Below are positions 37,811 through 46,664 of a stretch of DNA of 64,000 bases, piece after piece; the stretch's first letter is position 1, and every line of letters begins with the position of its first letter. Source of the stretch: Polynucleobacter sp. (GTDB lineage Bacteria; Pseudomonadota; Gammaproteobacteria; Burkholderiales; Burkholderiaceae_D). Position numbers and translations under genes: made by a program. The stretch lies in contig JAIPCX010000004.1 of the NCBI GenBank assembly GCA_021737945.1, forward strand, positions 62,001-126,000, written 5' to 3'. Under the pieces are notes generated by a model. That model made no database searches, was not told where the DNA came from, and worked only from the letters and a program-made list of their open reading frames with translations.

Positions 37811-39484
37811 TTAACCGACTTTAATGGCGTGTTCCCGCGTGGCATGGAATGTGACTCCAGGCCAGCGTTCTTGAGTGAGTTTCAGGTTAACGCCTGAACT
37901 AGCTAAATAGGCCAGGTTACCCGCAGCATCATTAGCGAGATTGGCACCGGCTGACGATTTTTCAAAATCGGCAAACATACGTTTGTCATCGCACGACACC
38001 CAGCGTGCACTATTAATACTCGTGCCCTCAAACACGGCGTCGACACCATATTCATTCATTAAACGACTAGCCACGACTTCAAACTGCAGAACACCCACGG
38101 CACCTAAAATTAATTCACCGCCGTGCATGGGTTTAAAAACCTGTACCGCACCCTCTTCGCCTAGTTGCTGCAAGCCTTTGTGAAGCTGTTTGATTTTGAG
38201 CGGATTACGAATTCGGACTGAACGGAAGAAATCAGGGGCGAAATAAGGAATGCCGGTAAACTGCAGCGGCTCACCCTCAGAAAAACTATCGCCAATTTGC
38301 ATATTGCCGTGATTCGGCAACCCAATGATATCGCCCGCATACGCTTCTTCAACTTGCTCGCGCGAAGACGCCATGAACGTCACCACAGAGGACACTTTAA
38401 TTTCTCGATCAAGGCGCAAGTGGCGGATTTTCATACCGCGCTCGAAGTGTCCTGAGCAGACGCGCAGAAAAGCAATTCGATCGCGATGCGCGGGATCCAT
38501 ATTCGCCTGAATCTTAAACACAAAGCCTGAGAAAGGTTGCTCGTCGGGCCGCACATTACGCAAGGTAGCATCGCGCTCTTTAGGTGGCTGCGCCCAATCA
38601 AGCAAGGCATTCAAAATCTCGCGCACACCAAAATTATTAATCGCTGAACCAAAAAACACCGGCGTTTGTTTTCCACTCAGAAAGGCTTCGAGATTAAAAG
38701 GATGCGAAGCTCCATGAACCAGCTCCACTTCCATTTTTAATTGCTCGATTTCCATTGGGAACATCTCAGCCAAGCGCGGATTATCTAAACCTTTGATAAC
38801 CTCAAACTCTTGATCAGCCTTCTCACTACCCGGCGTGAACAACATAATTTCATCGCGCATCAAATGGTAGACACCGCGAAACGACTTACCCATGCCTATC
38901 GGCCATGTCACCGGCGCGCATTGAATTTCTAGTACCGACTCGAGTTCATCGAGTAGTTCGAGTGGATCACGCGTCTCGCGATCCATCTTGTTCATGAAAG
39001 TAATGATGGGCGTATTGCGCATACGACAGACATTTAGCAATTTAATCGTCTGTGCTTCCACACCCTTGGCTGCATCAATCACCATCAGCGCCGAATCGAC
39101 TGCGGTGAGTACGCGATAGGTATCTTCAGAAAAGTCTTGGTGCCCCGGGGTATCGAGTAAGTTAACGACATGATCGCGGTACTCAAACTGCATGACCGAG
39201 CTGGCGACAGAAATGCCGCGCTGCTTTTCGATTTCCATCCAGTCAGACGTTGCATGACGTCCGCTCTTACGTGCCTTGACCGTACCAGCGAGCTGAATGG
39301 CACCTGAAAAAAGCAGCAGCTTTTCGGTCAGCGTGGTCTTGCCTGCATCGGGGTGAGAAATGATGCCGAAAGTGCGCCTGCGCGCCACTTCTTGCGCGAT
39401 CTGTTCACGGGATACCGAGGCCGGCGATGTTGCGTCCTGCGCCTGGTGATCATCATGAGATTGAAGTTTGCCTGGATCCGTCAT
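37811..39484 (-). CDS. prfC: Peptide chain release factor 3
   Basis: RF3 is a GTPase that recycles RF1/RF2 from the ribosome. The 557-residue product has the G motifs [33 protein letters not shown] and FMNKMDR. The frame extends to 39598, but [13 protein letters not shown] at 39484 precedes the usual RF3 core by about 30 residues, which is the expected length. It is monocistronic, with a hairpin after it. Confidence 0.94.
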   Translation of the reverse strand: MTDPGKLQSHDDHQAQDATSPASVSREQIAQEVARRRTFGIISHPDAGKTTLTEKLLLFSGAIQLAGTVKARKSGRHATSDWMEIEKQRGISVASSVMQFEYRDHVVNLLDTPGHQDFSEDTYRVLTAVDSALMVIDAAKGVEAQTIKLLNVCRMRNTPIITFMNKMDRETRDPLELLDELESVLEIQCAPVTWPIGMGKSFRGVYHLMRDEIMLFTPGSEKADQEFEVIKGLDNPRLAEMFPMEIEQLKMEVELVHGASHPFNLEAFLSGKQTPVFFGSAINNFGVREILNALLDWAQPPKERDATLRNVRPDEQPFSGFVFKIQANMDPAHRDRIAFLRVCSGHFERGMKIRHLRLDREIKVSSVVTFMASSREQVEEAYAGDIIGLPNHGNMQIGDSFSEGEPLQFTGIPYFAPDFFRSVRIRNPLKIKQLHKGLQQLGEEGAVQVFKPMHGGELILGAVGVLQFEVVASRLMNEYGVDAVFEGTSINSARWVSCDDKRMFADFEKSSAGANLANDAAGNLAYLASSGVNLKLTQERWPGVTFHATREHAIKVG

Positions 39485-39745
39485 TGCATTCGGGGGAAAA
39501 GTCCAAGAGTCTAGCCAGTTTGAGTAACCAAGTCTAATACTCATCGCGTTTTGCCAAAATAGCACGGCGCAAAACGCCATTCTCGCGATCGCCATCAAGC
39601 ATCAGCCGCCCAAAGCTTCGGTTAGTTCTAACAGGCGCTCCCCAGTTCGACCAAGATTGATGACCGACGAAATACTCGGAATGCGCCGCCTTACCGCAAA
39701 GTCATTCCATCACATAGTCTTAACGCACTGAGGAAAAGCCATCCC

Positions 39746-40903
39746 ATGTCACTAACCCGCTTGACGAGCTTCTGCTCAAAACCTGCCGCGTCGGAATCCA
39801 TCTACCGACACTGCATACCGGACTTTGCGGCAAACGCTCTCGATACTCTGTACGGCAATCTGCATTCTTCTCTAGCCACGCTCAACTTCACCAATCTTTC
39901 TAAAACCAGTACCTATCTCAAATGGACGGAAGAAAGTAATTCTAATAATCCTGAATCGATTTTTTTATTTCAAAAACTAGGGCAATCGCTACACGTGGTG
40001 AATGAAGGCATGCGTCTGAAAAAAAACGAAATCGACCATTTTTGCGAATACGTTTTTGCGAACGATCAAGAAATAAAGCGTATTGATTTTCATGCCGTCG
40101 TTACACCTCAGCAGCGTCTGTCACGACCTAATTTGCGCTGGGTATGCACCGAAGATATCGTAATTACTCTTCCCAACGATGAACAAAATTATTTAAATCA
40201 ACTTGGAAAAGCCACGCGTAAATCGATAAAAAAACATCTCACTCGAGCACAACGTGAATTACCTAATTTCACTTACAGTATCCAAAAAGGTAATCAGGTC
40301 AGCGAAGATGCTTTAATGAAGATTGTAGGATTTAACCACTCGCGCATGGCAGGCAAAGAAAAACTCTCCGCTCTTGATTCACAAACGACGAAACAACTAC
40401 TTGCCATTATCCGCTCGCACGGCATCGTCGGATTAGTTAATTCAGATAGGGGAATGGGCGCAGGCACCTTGGCATGTCGCTTCGGCGATGATGTTTTTTC
40501 ATTGATCACGGCGCATGATCCTACCTATGACGCTTTCGGGTTCGGCACCTTGAGTCGACACTTGATGATCATTCATTCGATACAAACAGGCGCGCAACGT
40601 TTTCATCTGCTGGGTGGCAATATGAGCAGTAAACGCTCGGCACTCGGAGTTCGCGAAACACTAGAACACCTGACTGTGTATCGCAGCCCCGTTAATATGC
40701 TGCGCGATCCCAAATTCACACTACAGCTGGCCACAAACGCCGTCAAATATCACCTTCATCGTTGGCTGGAAGATCAATCAGCCAATTCTGAAAGCTCAGG
40801 CATGGCTCGTTTCATACATGCGCTGCGCCACTCCATCAGAGCGTGGCGTCGTTGGAACAGCCTAAGTAAAACTTCCGCCCTAACTCGAGGTAGCCAGCCC
40901 TGA
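39746..40903 (+). CDS. GNAT-like acyltransferase (BioF2/FemAB-type fold)
   Basis: This 385-residue soluble protein has a conserved core LGKATRKSIKKHLTRAQRE, then a GNAT-fold half with VNSDRGMGAGTLACRFGDDVFSLITAHDPTYDAFGFGTLSRHLMI. That pattern is typical of the BioF2-like acetyltransferase domain used in peptidoglycan or exopolysaccharide work. The substrate is unknown. The ATG follows CTGAGGAAAAGCC, a good site. It stands alone and converges with the universal stress gene, overlapping its end by 24 bases. Confidence 0.75.
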   Translation: MSLTRLTSFCSKPAASESIYRHCIPDFAANALDTLYGNLHSSLATLNFTNLSKTSTYLKWTEESNSNNPESIFLFQKLGQSLHVVNEGMRLKKNEIDHFCEYVFANDQEIKRIDFHAVVTPQQRLSRPNLRWVCTEDIVITLPNDEQNYLNQLGKATRKSIKKHLTRAQRELPNFTYSIQKGNQVSEDALMKIVGFNHSRMAGKEKLSALDSQTTKQLLAIIRSHGIVGLVNSDRGMGAGTLACRFGDDVFSLITAHDPTYDAFGFGTLSRHLMIIHSIQTGAQRFHLLGGNMSSKRSALGVRETLEHLTVYRSPVNMLRDPKFTLQLATNAVKYHLHRWLEDQSANSESSGMARFIHALRHSIRAWRRWNSLSKTSALTRGSQP

Positions 40904-41341
40904 CGCCACCAGCAAGCTACAACGCAATTTTTCAACCAGCAGCGTGTCTGTGCTTCCGCGCCACCAACGTAACGCCACAGGCTTTTGTCTTGAATGCCCA
41001 ACGATTACCAGGTCAACCTGCAAATCATGGGCAAGCTCCTCTATCACGCTCACCGGTTCACCCACCTCCAGATGAGGCACCACATTCAAGCCGGCAGCTG
41101 CCAGCATGGCGGCACCTGCCTCTAATTCCTTTTCCATTTTTTCTTTTTCAACGGTCAGTCCCTCTTCCACGCTCAAAACCGCTGCCGCAGCGAATTCACC
41201 CACCAAAAGGTAGGGAGGTGGGCTGACCACCGCCAAAAGATGGATAGTCGCGGCTTTAGATAGCGCCATTCGACGGCATTCTTGCAAGGCGACACGACTT
41301 TCGGGAGTACCGTTGTAAGCCACCAAGATCGTTTGGTACAT
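40880..41341 (-). CDS. Universal stress protein (UspA family)
   Basis: This is a 153-residue UspA-fold protein: YQTILVAYNGTPESRVALQEC at the N-terminus and VDLVIVGHSRQKPVALRWWRGSTDTLLVEKLRCSLLV, with the ATP-binding G-x-S/G pattern partly kept. GGAGGAGCGC directly precedes the ATG. Its target is unknown. Confidence 0.92.
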   Translation of the reverse strand: MYQTILVAYNGTPESRVALQECRRMALSKAATIHLLAVVSPPPYLLVGEFAAAAVLSVEEGLTVEKEKMEKELEAGAAMLAAAGLNVVPHLEVGEPVSVIEELAHDLQVDLVIVGHSRQKPVALRWWRGSTDTLLVEKLRCSLLVASGLATSS

Positions 41342-41550
41342 GCGCTCCTCCGTTAAAGATACACAGACCGGTCAGATTCATAAACCGGCGGGTAGAAGCT
41401 ACACCAAGACCGCGTGAACAGCAACGCAGATCATGGCCGCAATAGTCGGTGGACAGTTATGTGGATAAGCCAGCGAAAGCTTTCTTAACTGACTGATTTA
41501 TATTGATTTTCTGAACTTGATCCAGCGCAGAACCAAGGCCGAAGCTAAGC

Positions 41551-41586
41551 AAAAAAAACCCGACCGAGCATGCGCTGGGTCGGGGT
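41551..41586 (-). terminator. Strong minus-strand terminator with no obvious gene
   Basis: CCCGACC-g-AGC pairs with GCT-g-GGTCGGG over the loop ATGC. On the minus strand the stem runs straight into TTTTTTTTGC. It is 210 bases beyond the universal stress gene start, so it ends an unidentified transcript from the right. Confidence 0.8.
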
Positions 41587-41766
41587 AAATCCATCCTTGA
41601 AGAAGGCTGGAGGAGACAAGTGCAACTGTAGCAACAGTCTTATGAGATGTCTGCTTTTCGTTTGTGATGCCTGATATAGGGTTTGTTTATGATTGCGGCG
41701 AAGTATCTATTCAAATCGAACATCATATGAAGACACGCTTTCTACTATCTTCTCAACTTAGCCTGC

Positions 41767-41801
41767 AAAAAAACAAACCCGTCATGCTTTCACATGACGG
41801 G
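41767..41801 (-). terminator. Second minus-strand terminator in the gap
   Basis: CCCGTCATG and CATGACGGG pair perfectly over a 6-base loop, followed on the minus strand by TTTGTTTTTTT. It may end the transcript of the HTH gene at 42123-42425, some 320 bases away. Confidence 0.8.
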
Positions 41802-42122
41802 ATCACGTCTCCTCACGCTCTTCCGGCGATAGATTTTTTGGTACTTCGCGCGGTATTTTGCATTGGAAAACCAAGAAAGTCATCATGCAACGCAGCATAC
41901 TAAAAAGACATCGTCCCGACCTAAGCTAATCAAGGTCTAAACGAGAATTTGGGAAAGTTTTAAGCAGCAAGCAGAATACAAAATCTCTGCTGCAAAAGAA
42001 ATCTTTAAGGCACTAGCGGAAGCTAGAACTTTATATGAGCTCGCACTAAAGAATAACGGTTACCGCTTAAAAAGTCGGCAACCGTCATTGGTGCAACCTA
42101 CTAATACTAGTACAGCAGCTAT

Positions 42123-42425
42123 CTATAGATCGTCGTCTATTTTTCTAGGCCTGCCATCAACCTCACTGATGCGCATACGCTTGCGGCGATCGCCCATCAA
42201 TTCACGCAGTTCACGAATACTCAAATCAGTTACTTCATGCATACGAATCAACAATGAAGCGCCAACTGGTAAAGTACGATGACGAATTTTACTAATCACT
42301 GGCGGTCGCACTTCCAACGCGCGTGACAATGCAGCATCATTTTTCAGATTCAATTTCTGGATTAACGCGTCCAGCAAACGATTCGGATCGTAGCCATCCT
42401 GCGAAACCAAAGGATGTTGGTCCAT
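42123..42425 (-). CDS. Small Cro/XRE-like helix-turn-helix protein
   Basis: This 100-residue protein has a helix-turn-helix pattern LLDALIQKLNLKNDAALSRALEVRPPVISKIRHRTLPVG and a basic, Arg-rich C-terminus (LMGDRRKRMRISEVDGRPRK). AAGGGGAGATACACC precedes the ATG. It resembles stand-alone Cro-like regulators found in related bacteria rather than an antitoxin; no toxin gene adjoins it. The target is unknown. Confidence 0.7.
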   Translation of the reverse strand: MDQHPLVSQDGYDPNRLLDALIQKLNLKNDAALSRALEVRPPVISKIRHRTLPVGASLLIRMHEVTDLSIRELRELMGDRRKRMRISEVDGRPRKIDDDL

Positions 42426-43064
42426 GGTGTATCTCCCCTTGGGATTTTATTAGGAGACAAACGGCCTAAAAAGGGCCGACTTGCCCGAGAGCAATTACTC
42501 GAATGTTAATTTATATGTCATCGCTGCAACATTTTCAAGTGCTTGATTGAAAATAAACCGTTAATGATGCATTTTTGCGAAAATAACGTATCTTTAAAAC
42601 AACTAATAAAATAAAAAAATCTAAAAAAATCTTTTTAAATCAATGGGTTATTATTTTATTTTCTAAATGACACTATTGACAGTCTTTACAACTAGCCAAT
42701 GACATTTATGTTGCCCAAAAGACTATTTAATTTCACTCCAAGAATATCGAATCAAATACCGCTATTACAGACAGTGTGAATTGAATCAACGACTTGCAAG
42801 AATCACTAGAAGCGATGATTGAAATAGAAAAAAAATTCAGTCAGGCTCTTCATCTGATTAGAAAGTGATTGAATACAAAAAACTGCTCGCAAGAAAGAAG
42901 GTTTTACAGAAGAACCTAGGTAGGTGATTACTATGATGAAATTTAACAAGTAAACATTAATATGAGCAACTGAGTTCGGAGTGCGAACTCAGTTGTAGTA
43001 GTTAAGAAGCAACTCGACAAACAATCGCTAAGCTAACTACTTATCAACTCAAAACGACCAAGGA
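42426..43064. other. AT-rich gap upstream of the HTH gene
   Basis: The region has no supported gene. A short hairpin with arms CGGCC/GGCCG lies at 42462-42478 in the HTH gene leader. The centre (42540-42960) is very AT-rich and holds a small helical frame (about 42,790-42,870, IEIEKKFSQALHLIRK), then a short IEYKKLLARKKVLQKNL frame near 42,865-42,925 that recalls the N-terminus of H-NS proteins. A perfect 12-base hairpin lies at 42967-42995. Confidence 0.5.
42967..42995. repeat. Perfect 12-base inverted repeat
   Basis: CAACTGAGTTCG and CGAACTCAGTTG pair perfectly over a GAGTG loop. Neither strand shows a U-run after the stem. It lies between the AT-rich gap and the dctP remnant; a terminator without tail or the scar of a mobile element is possible. 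Confidence 0.8.
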
Positions 43065-43328
43065 TTACTTTTTGTAGGCTTCTTCAAGAGATTACTTGCT
43101 GCCCGCTTTTGCATCCTCATACAAGCGCTTGCCACCAAAACCTTTGGACGTCATGTCTTTAATCCACTCTTCGATAACACTCGCGGCTGCCGCCTCCCAA
43201 CGCTTGAGCTCGGCTGCAGGCAAAGTGTAAAAATGGTGCACTTTTAGTGTCACCGTCTACGCAACGGTAACACCGGCAAAACCACACAAAGCGAGTGATA
43301 AAAATAAGCGACGTGTTGATATTTTCAT
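43065..43328 (-). pseudogene. dctP-type TRAP solute-binding protein remnant
   Basis: The ATG at 43328 opens an intact signal peptide (MKISTRRLFLSLALCGFAGVTVA), then a TAG at codon 24. The mature N-terminus TVTLKVHHF follows and jumps directly to the C-terminus YTLPAAELKRWEAAAASVIEEWI...GFGGKRLYEDAK. A TAA at codon 79 comes before the last residues SLEEAYKK. So about three quarters of a roughly 340-residue DctP protein is deleted in frame, and two stops interrupt the rest. It lies directly after dctM, where dctP is expected. Confidence 0.9.
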
Positions 43329-43348
43329 GGTCGGTTAAAAAGAAACGT

Positions 43349-44677
43349 TTATGCGCTAAAGGTGTGTACCAGATACAGCGAGATAGCGGGAAAAAATACC
43401 AGCGCGACTATGCGAATCAAATCGGAAAGCAGAAAAGGCATCACCCCTTTAAAGGTCTCCATCACGGGCACATCTTTAGCAAGTCGGTTAATGATGTAAA
43501 TGTTCATACCCACAGGCGGATGCACCAGCCCTATCTCAACCACCATTAACGCCAAGATGCCAAACCAAACCGATTTGTCGGCTACCGTCATACCCCAAAA
43601 ATCCAGGCCCATAACGATAGGATAAAAAATTGGAATCGTAAGCAAAATCATCGCTAACGAATCCATCACACAACCAAGGAAAATATAAATCAACAGAATT
43701 GCGAAGATCACAGAAAGCGGCGGCAAACCACTGCCCTGCACCCACGTTGCCAATTCAGTTGGCATTTGGGTAATCGCTAATCCTGCGTTTAGCATATCCG
43801 CACCGAGCAGTACGAGAAAAATCATCGCAGTCGCTTGCGCGGTACCCGTAATACTTTTGATGATGCCCTCAAGCCGCATACCACCGACGATAGCCAGCAA
43901 GCCGCAAGCAAACACACCAATCGATGCCGCTTCAGTCGGATTCGCCCAACCGTCGTAGATACCCACAATGACGACTAAAAAAACTAACATGATCGGTATA
44001 ACACCCACCAGAGATCGTAAGGCTGCCGCAGTAGGTACACGCTCGCCAGCGGGACCAGCCTCTGGCTTAATGGCCACCACGATACGAATCACCAGCATAT
44101 AACCTAGCATCGCCAACAAACCGGGAATGATCGCTGCCATAAATAACTTGCCGATCGACTCTTGCGTCAGCACCGCATAAATCACCAGAGGAACAGAAGG
44201 AGGAATCATGATGCCTAGCGTACCGCCAGCTGCCAGCGCGCCGGTAGCTAATGATCCTGCATAGTTATAACGACGCAGCTCGGGCAGAGCGACTTGTCCC
44301 ATCGTCGCTGCAGTTGCGAGCGATGATCCGCAAATCGCACCAAAGGCAGCACACGCACCCACTGCCGCCATCGCTACACCACCACGCAGATGGCCCACAA
44401 AATTATTCACACATTGGAACAAGGCGCGCGACAAACCGCCGTGAGTCGCAAACTGCCCCATCAACATAAACAGAGGAATAACAGCCAAATCGTAATTTGA
44501 AAAGCGTGAATACGCGAGATTTTTGAGCGCATTCAATAAGGGCAGCCAAGCATAGTCATTCATCACCACGAAACCGGCAGCGCCTACTAAAAACATACCT
44601 ATACCAATGTGCACGCGCAAAGCTAGCAGCACCATCAGCGCCGCAAACATGATCAACCCAATCGTCATACCACTCAT
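43349..44677 (-). CDS. dctM: TRAP transporter large permease (DctM)
   Basis: This 442-residue membrane protein has the DctM fold with about 12 segments and the signature GGTLGIMIPPSVPLVIYAVLTQESIGKLFMAAIIPG. It moves an organic acid driven by sodium with the small subunit. It overlaps dctQ by 4 bases (ATGA). The frame is intact, although the adjacent binding protein is not. Confidence 0.93.
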   Translation of the reverse strand: MSGMTIGLIMFAALMVLLALRVHIGIGMFLVGAAGFVVMNDYAWLPLLNALKNLAYSRFSNYDLAVIPLFMLMGQFATHGGLSRALFQCVNNFVGHLRGGVAMAAVGACAAFGAICGSSLATAATMGQVALPELRRYNYAGSLATGALAAGGTLGIMIPPSVPLVIYAVLTQESIGKLFMAAIIPGLLAMLGYMLVIRIVVAIKPEAGPAGERVPTAAALRSLVGVIPIMLVFLVVIVGIYDGWANPTEAASIGVFACGLLAIVGGMRLEGIIKSITGTAQATAMIFLVLLGADMLNAGLAITQMPTELATWVQGSGLPPLSVIFAILLIYIFLGCVMDSLAMILLTIPIFYPIVMGLDFWGMTVADKSVWFGILALMVVEIGLVHPPVGMNIYIINRLAKDVPVMETFKGVMPFLLSDLIRIVALVFFPAISLYLVHTFSA

Positions 44678-45213
44678 GCTGATTCTCCCGCTGATGCTAA
44701 CTGCCAGTGTGTGATCGCGTTATACAAACCAGCAAGAGCGAGCAAAATAAAACTAGGTACGATAGCCGCGACAACAATCCATACCGGCCACGCAAGAATC
44801 ATGGATGTCTCACCCGCCTCTTTTATTGAAACCGCAGAAGCTGCTGTGCGCCAGGCAATGAGCGCCGCCACAATGGCTAACAACAAATGGGAAATAGCAT
44901 CCAGGATTTCACGCGTTTTAGGCGATACCGAGGAAGTAAAAAAATCGACCCGCAAATGATGTCGCTCCATCTCGCAGTAAGCGAGCATGGCAGCAGAAGC
45001 AATCGCTGTTCCCATTTGCATAACTTCGATATCGCCAGGTACAGGCATCGAAACTAGTTTGCGGCCAATGATAGAAATCAGTGACATCACGACTAGAGCG
45101 ATGAATCCCAGCCCACCGATCAGCGCGAAAATACGAGTGACTGCGTAAAGCATTTCACCTAGCGGTCCACGAGTGAACTCCGCCTCCGTATCCAGAATGC
45201 CCGGCTCCTGCAT
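44674..45213 (-). CDS. dctQ: TRAP transporter small permease (DctQ)
   Basis: The 179-residue protein has four membrane segments and the DctQ block RKLVSMPVPGDIEVMQMGTAIASAAMLAYCEMERHHLRVDFF. AAAAGGGAGAAGAC precedes the ATG. It forms the permease pair with dctM, about 160 bases after the fahA gene on the same strand. Confidence 0.92.
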   Translation of the reverse strand: MQEPGILDTEAEFTRGPLGEMLYAVTRIFALIGGLGFIALVVMSLISIIGRKLVSMPVPGDIEVMQMGTAIASAAMLAYCEMERHHLRVDFFTSSVSPKTREILDAISHLLLAIVAALIAWRTAASAVSIKEAGETSMILAWPVWIVVAAIVPSFILLALAGLYNAITHWQLASAGESA

Positions 45214-45374
45214 GTCTTCTCCCTTTTGCGCGGGCTTAGCCCGTCTTGTATTTGGTTTGTCTTCGGCTTCACTACACGCGCTTCAATACACGAACCTAAA
45301 TTTCACTCTTTGAAGTTCGTAATAATCCCCGTACTCGCAATGATAACTGCTTGTCTTACTGATTCAGTAATTCC

Positions 45375-46664
45375 TCAGCTGTAGGTCAGCGCAGGAATTA
45401 TTCGTCCACTCACCGCGCCAAATCCACAACGATAGTGCGCTCCTACACAAGCACCACGCAAAGTCACCACATCACCATCGTCAAGAAAGGTGCGTTTTGT
45501 CTGACCGTCACTCAGTGTCACTGGTCGCTGCCCATTCCAACTCAGCTCTAGCAAACTACCAAACGAATCCGGTTGCGTACCACTGATAGTGCCCGACGCC
45601 ATGAGATCACCAACCCGCACATTGCAACCTGAAATAGTGTGATGAGCGAGTTGCTGTGCCATGCTCCAATACATAGCGCGATAATTCGTGTTGCATATCG
45701 TGGTTGGCTGTTCGCATTTTGCAGTCTGCAATTCAACTGCGAGTTGGATATTAAAACTATGATCACCGCGCTGACGAAGATAAGGCAAAGGTTCAGGCTC
45801 TTGCTTTGGCCCAGGCACACGGAAAGGTTCTAAAGCCTCCATCGTCACCACCCACGGCGATATCGAGGTAGCAAAAGTCTTGGCATTAAAGGGTCCCAGT
45901 GGCACGTATTCCCACTGCTGAATATCGCGCGCACTCCAGTCATTCAAAAGCACCATGCCAAACATCAACTCTTCGGCATCATTCACACTCACCGTTTCAC
46001 CCAGCGTAGTGTTTGTCCCCACAATAAACGCTGTCTCTAATTCAAAATCTAATTTGGCACAGGCAGCAAACACCGGCTGCTCTGCGGATGGAGGCTTAAC
46101 TTGCCCCATAGGGCGGCGTATGTCGGTACCACTAACCACCACCGAACTAGCACGTCCGTTATAACCGACAGGCAGATGCAGCCAATTGGGTAGTAAGGCA
46201 TTCGCTGGATCACGAAACATCGAGCCCACATTCGTTGCATGCTCTTTGGAAGAATAAAAATCGGTATAGCCAGACACCGTTATGGGTAGATGCATGACAG
46301 CTTCATGCATAGGAATCAACGCACTGGCCCGTAATGCCGCATCATCACGCAGACGCGCATGATCATCGCGAAGAAGTAAACTAATCTGTGCACGGGTAGA
46401 CCGCCAAACAGACTGCCCCAATGCGATGAACTCATTCAAAGCAGTTTGATTAAAAACGGGTTTACTACCCGGGGTTAGCAAACCTATTTTTTCTAATTGC
46501 GCCAAATCGAGTACCCATTCACCAATCGCCACTCCCACTCGTAGCTCGGGGGACTGACGGGTGCTGAAAATGCCGAAGGGCAGATTCTGGATAGGAAAAT
46601 CGGATGAAGGATCAACCGGGATAAACGATTTCAACGCAGGTGTATTTGGATGCATAACTACCAT
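45375..46664 (-). CDS. fahA: Fumarylacetoacetase
   Basis: FahA hydrolyses fumarylacetoacetate to fumarate and acetoacetate, the last step of the homogentisate pathway. The 429-residue protein has the N-terminal SH3-like domain and catalytic core with ITVSGYTDFYSSKEHATNVG (metal Asp, catalytic His) and LLNDWSARDIQQWEYVPLGPF. The ATG at 46664 shares a base with the hmgA stop; a second ATG is 9 bases inside. Confidence 0.94.
   Translation of the reverse strand: MVVMHPNTPALKSFIPVDPSSDFPIQNLPFGIFSTRQSPELRVGVAIGEWVLDLAQLEKIGLLTPGSKPVFNQTALNEFIALGQSVWRSTRAQISLLLRDDHARLRDDAALRASALIPMHEAVMHLPITVSGYTDFYSSKEHATNVGSMFRDPANALLPNWLHLPVGYNGRASSVVVSGTDIRRPMGQVKPPSAEQPVFAACAKLDFELETAFIVGTNTTLGETVSVNDAEELMFGMVLLNDWSARDIQQWEYVPLGPFNAKTFATSISPWVVTMEALEPFRVPGPKQEPEPLPYLRQRGDHSFNIQLAVELQTAKCEQPTTICNTNYRAMYWSMAQQLAHHTISGCNVRVGDLMASGTISGTQPDSFGSLLELSWNGQRPVTLSDGQTKRTFLDDGDVVTLRGACVGAHYRCGFGAVSGRIIPALTYS

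Larger units (their letters stand above)
41342..42122. other. 780-base gap with two minus-strand terminators and a coding remnant
   Basis: There is no gene I can support. Two terminators lie at 41551-41586 and 41767-41801, both with U-runs on the minus strand. From about 41,946 to 42,120 the plus strand keeps an open, Ala/Glu-rich helical frame (for example YKISAAKEIFKALAEARTLY) after a stop codon and with no ATG, so it may be a decayed gene. A weak hairpin with arms ACGGTT and AACCGT lies near 42055-42086, after the stop of the HTH gene. Confidence 0.5.

Noticed and set aside
41664-41903. Plus-strand 79-codon frame in the gap
   Set aside because: It reads straight through a perfect terminator hairpin and shows no regular pattern of a folded protein.
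42462-42478. Hairpin in the leader of the HTH gene as a riboswitch or terminator
   Set aside because: The stem is only five pairs, with no U-run at the right place and no conserved riboswitch core.
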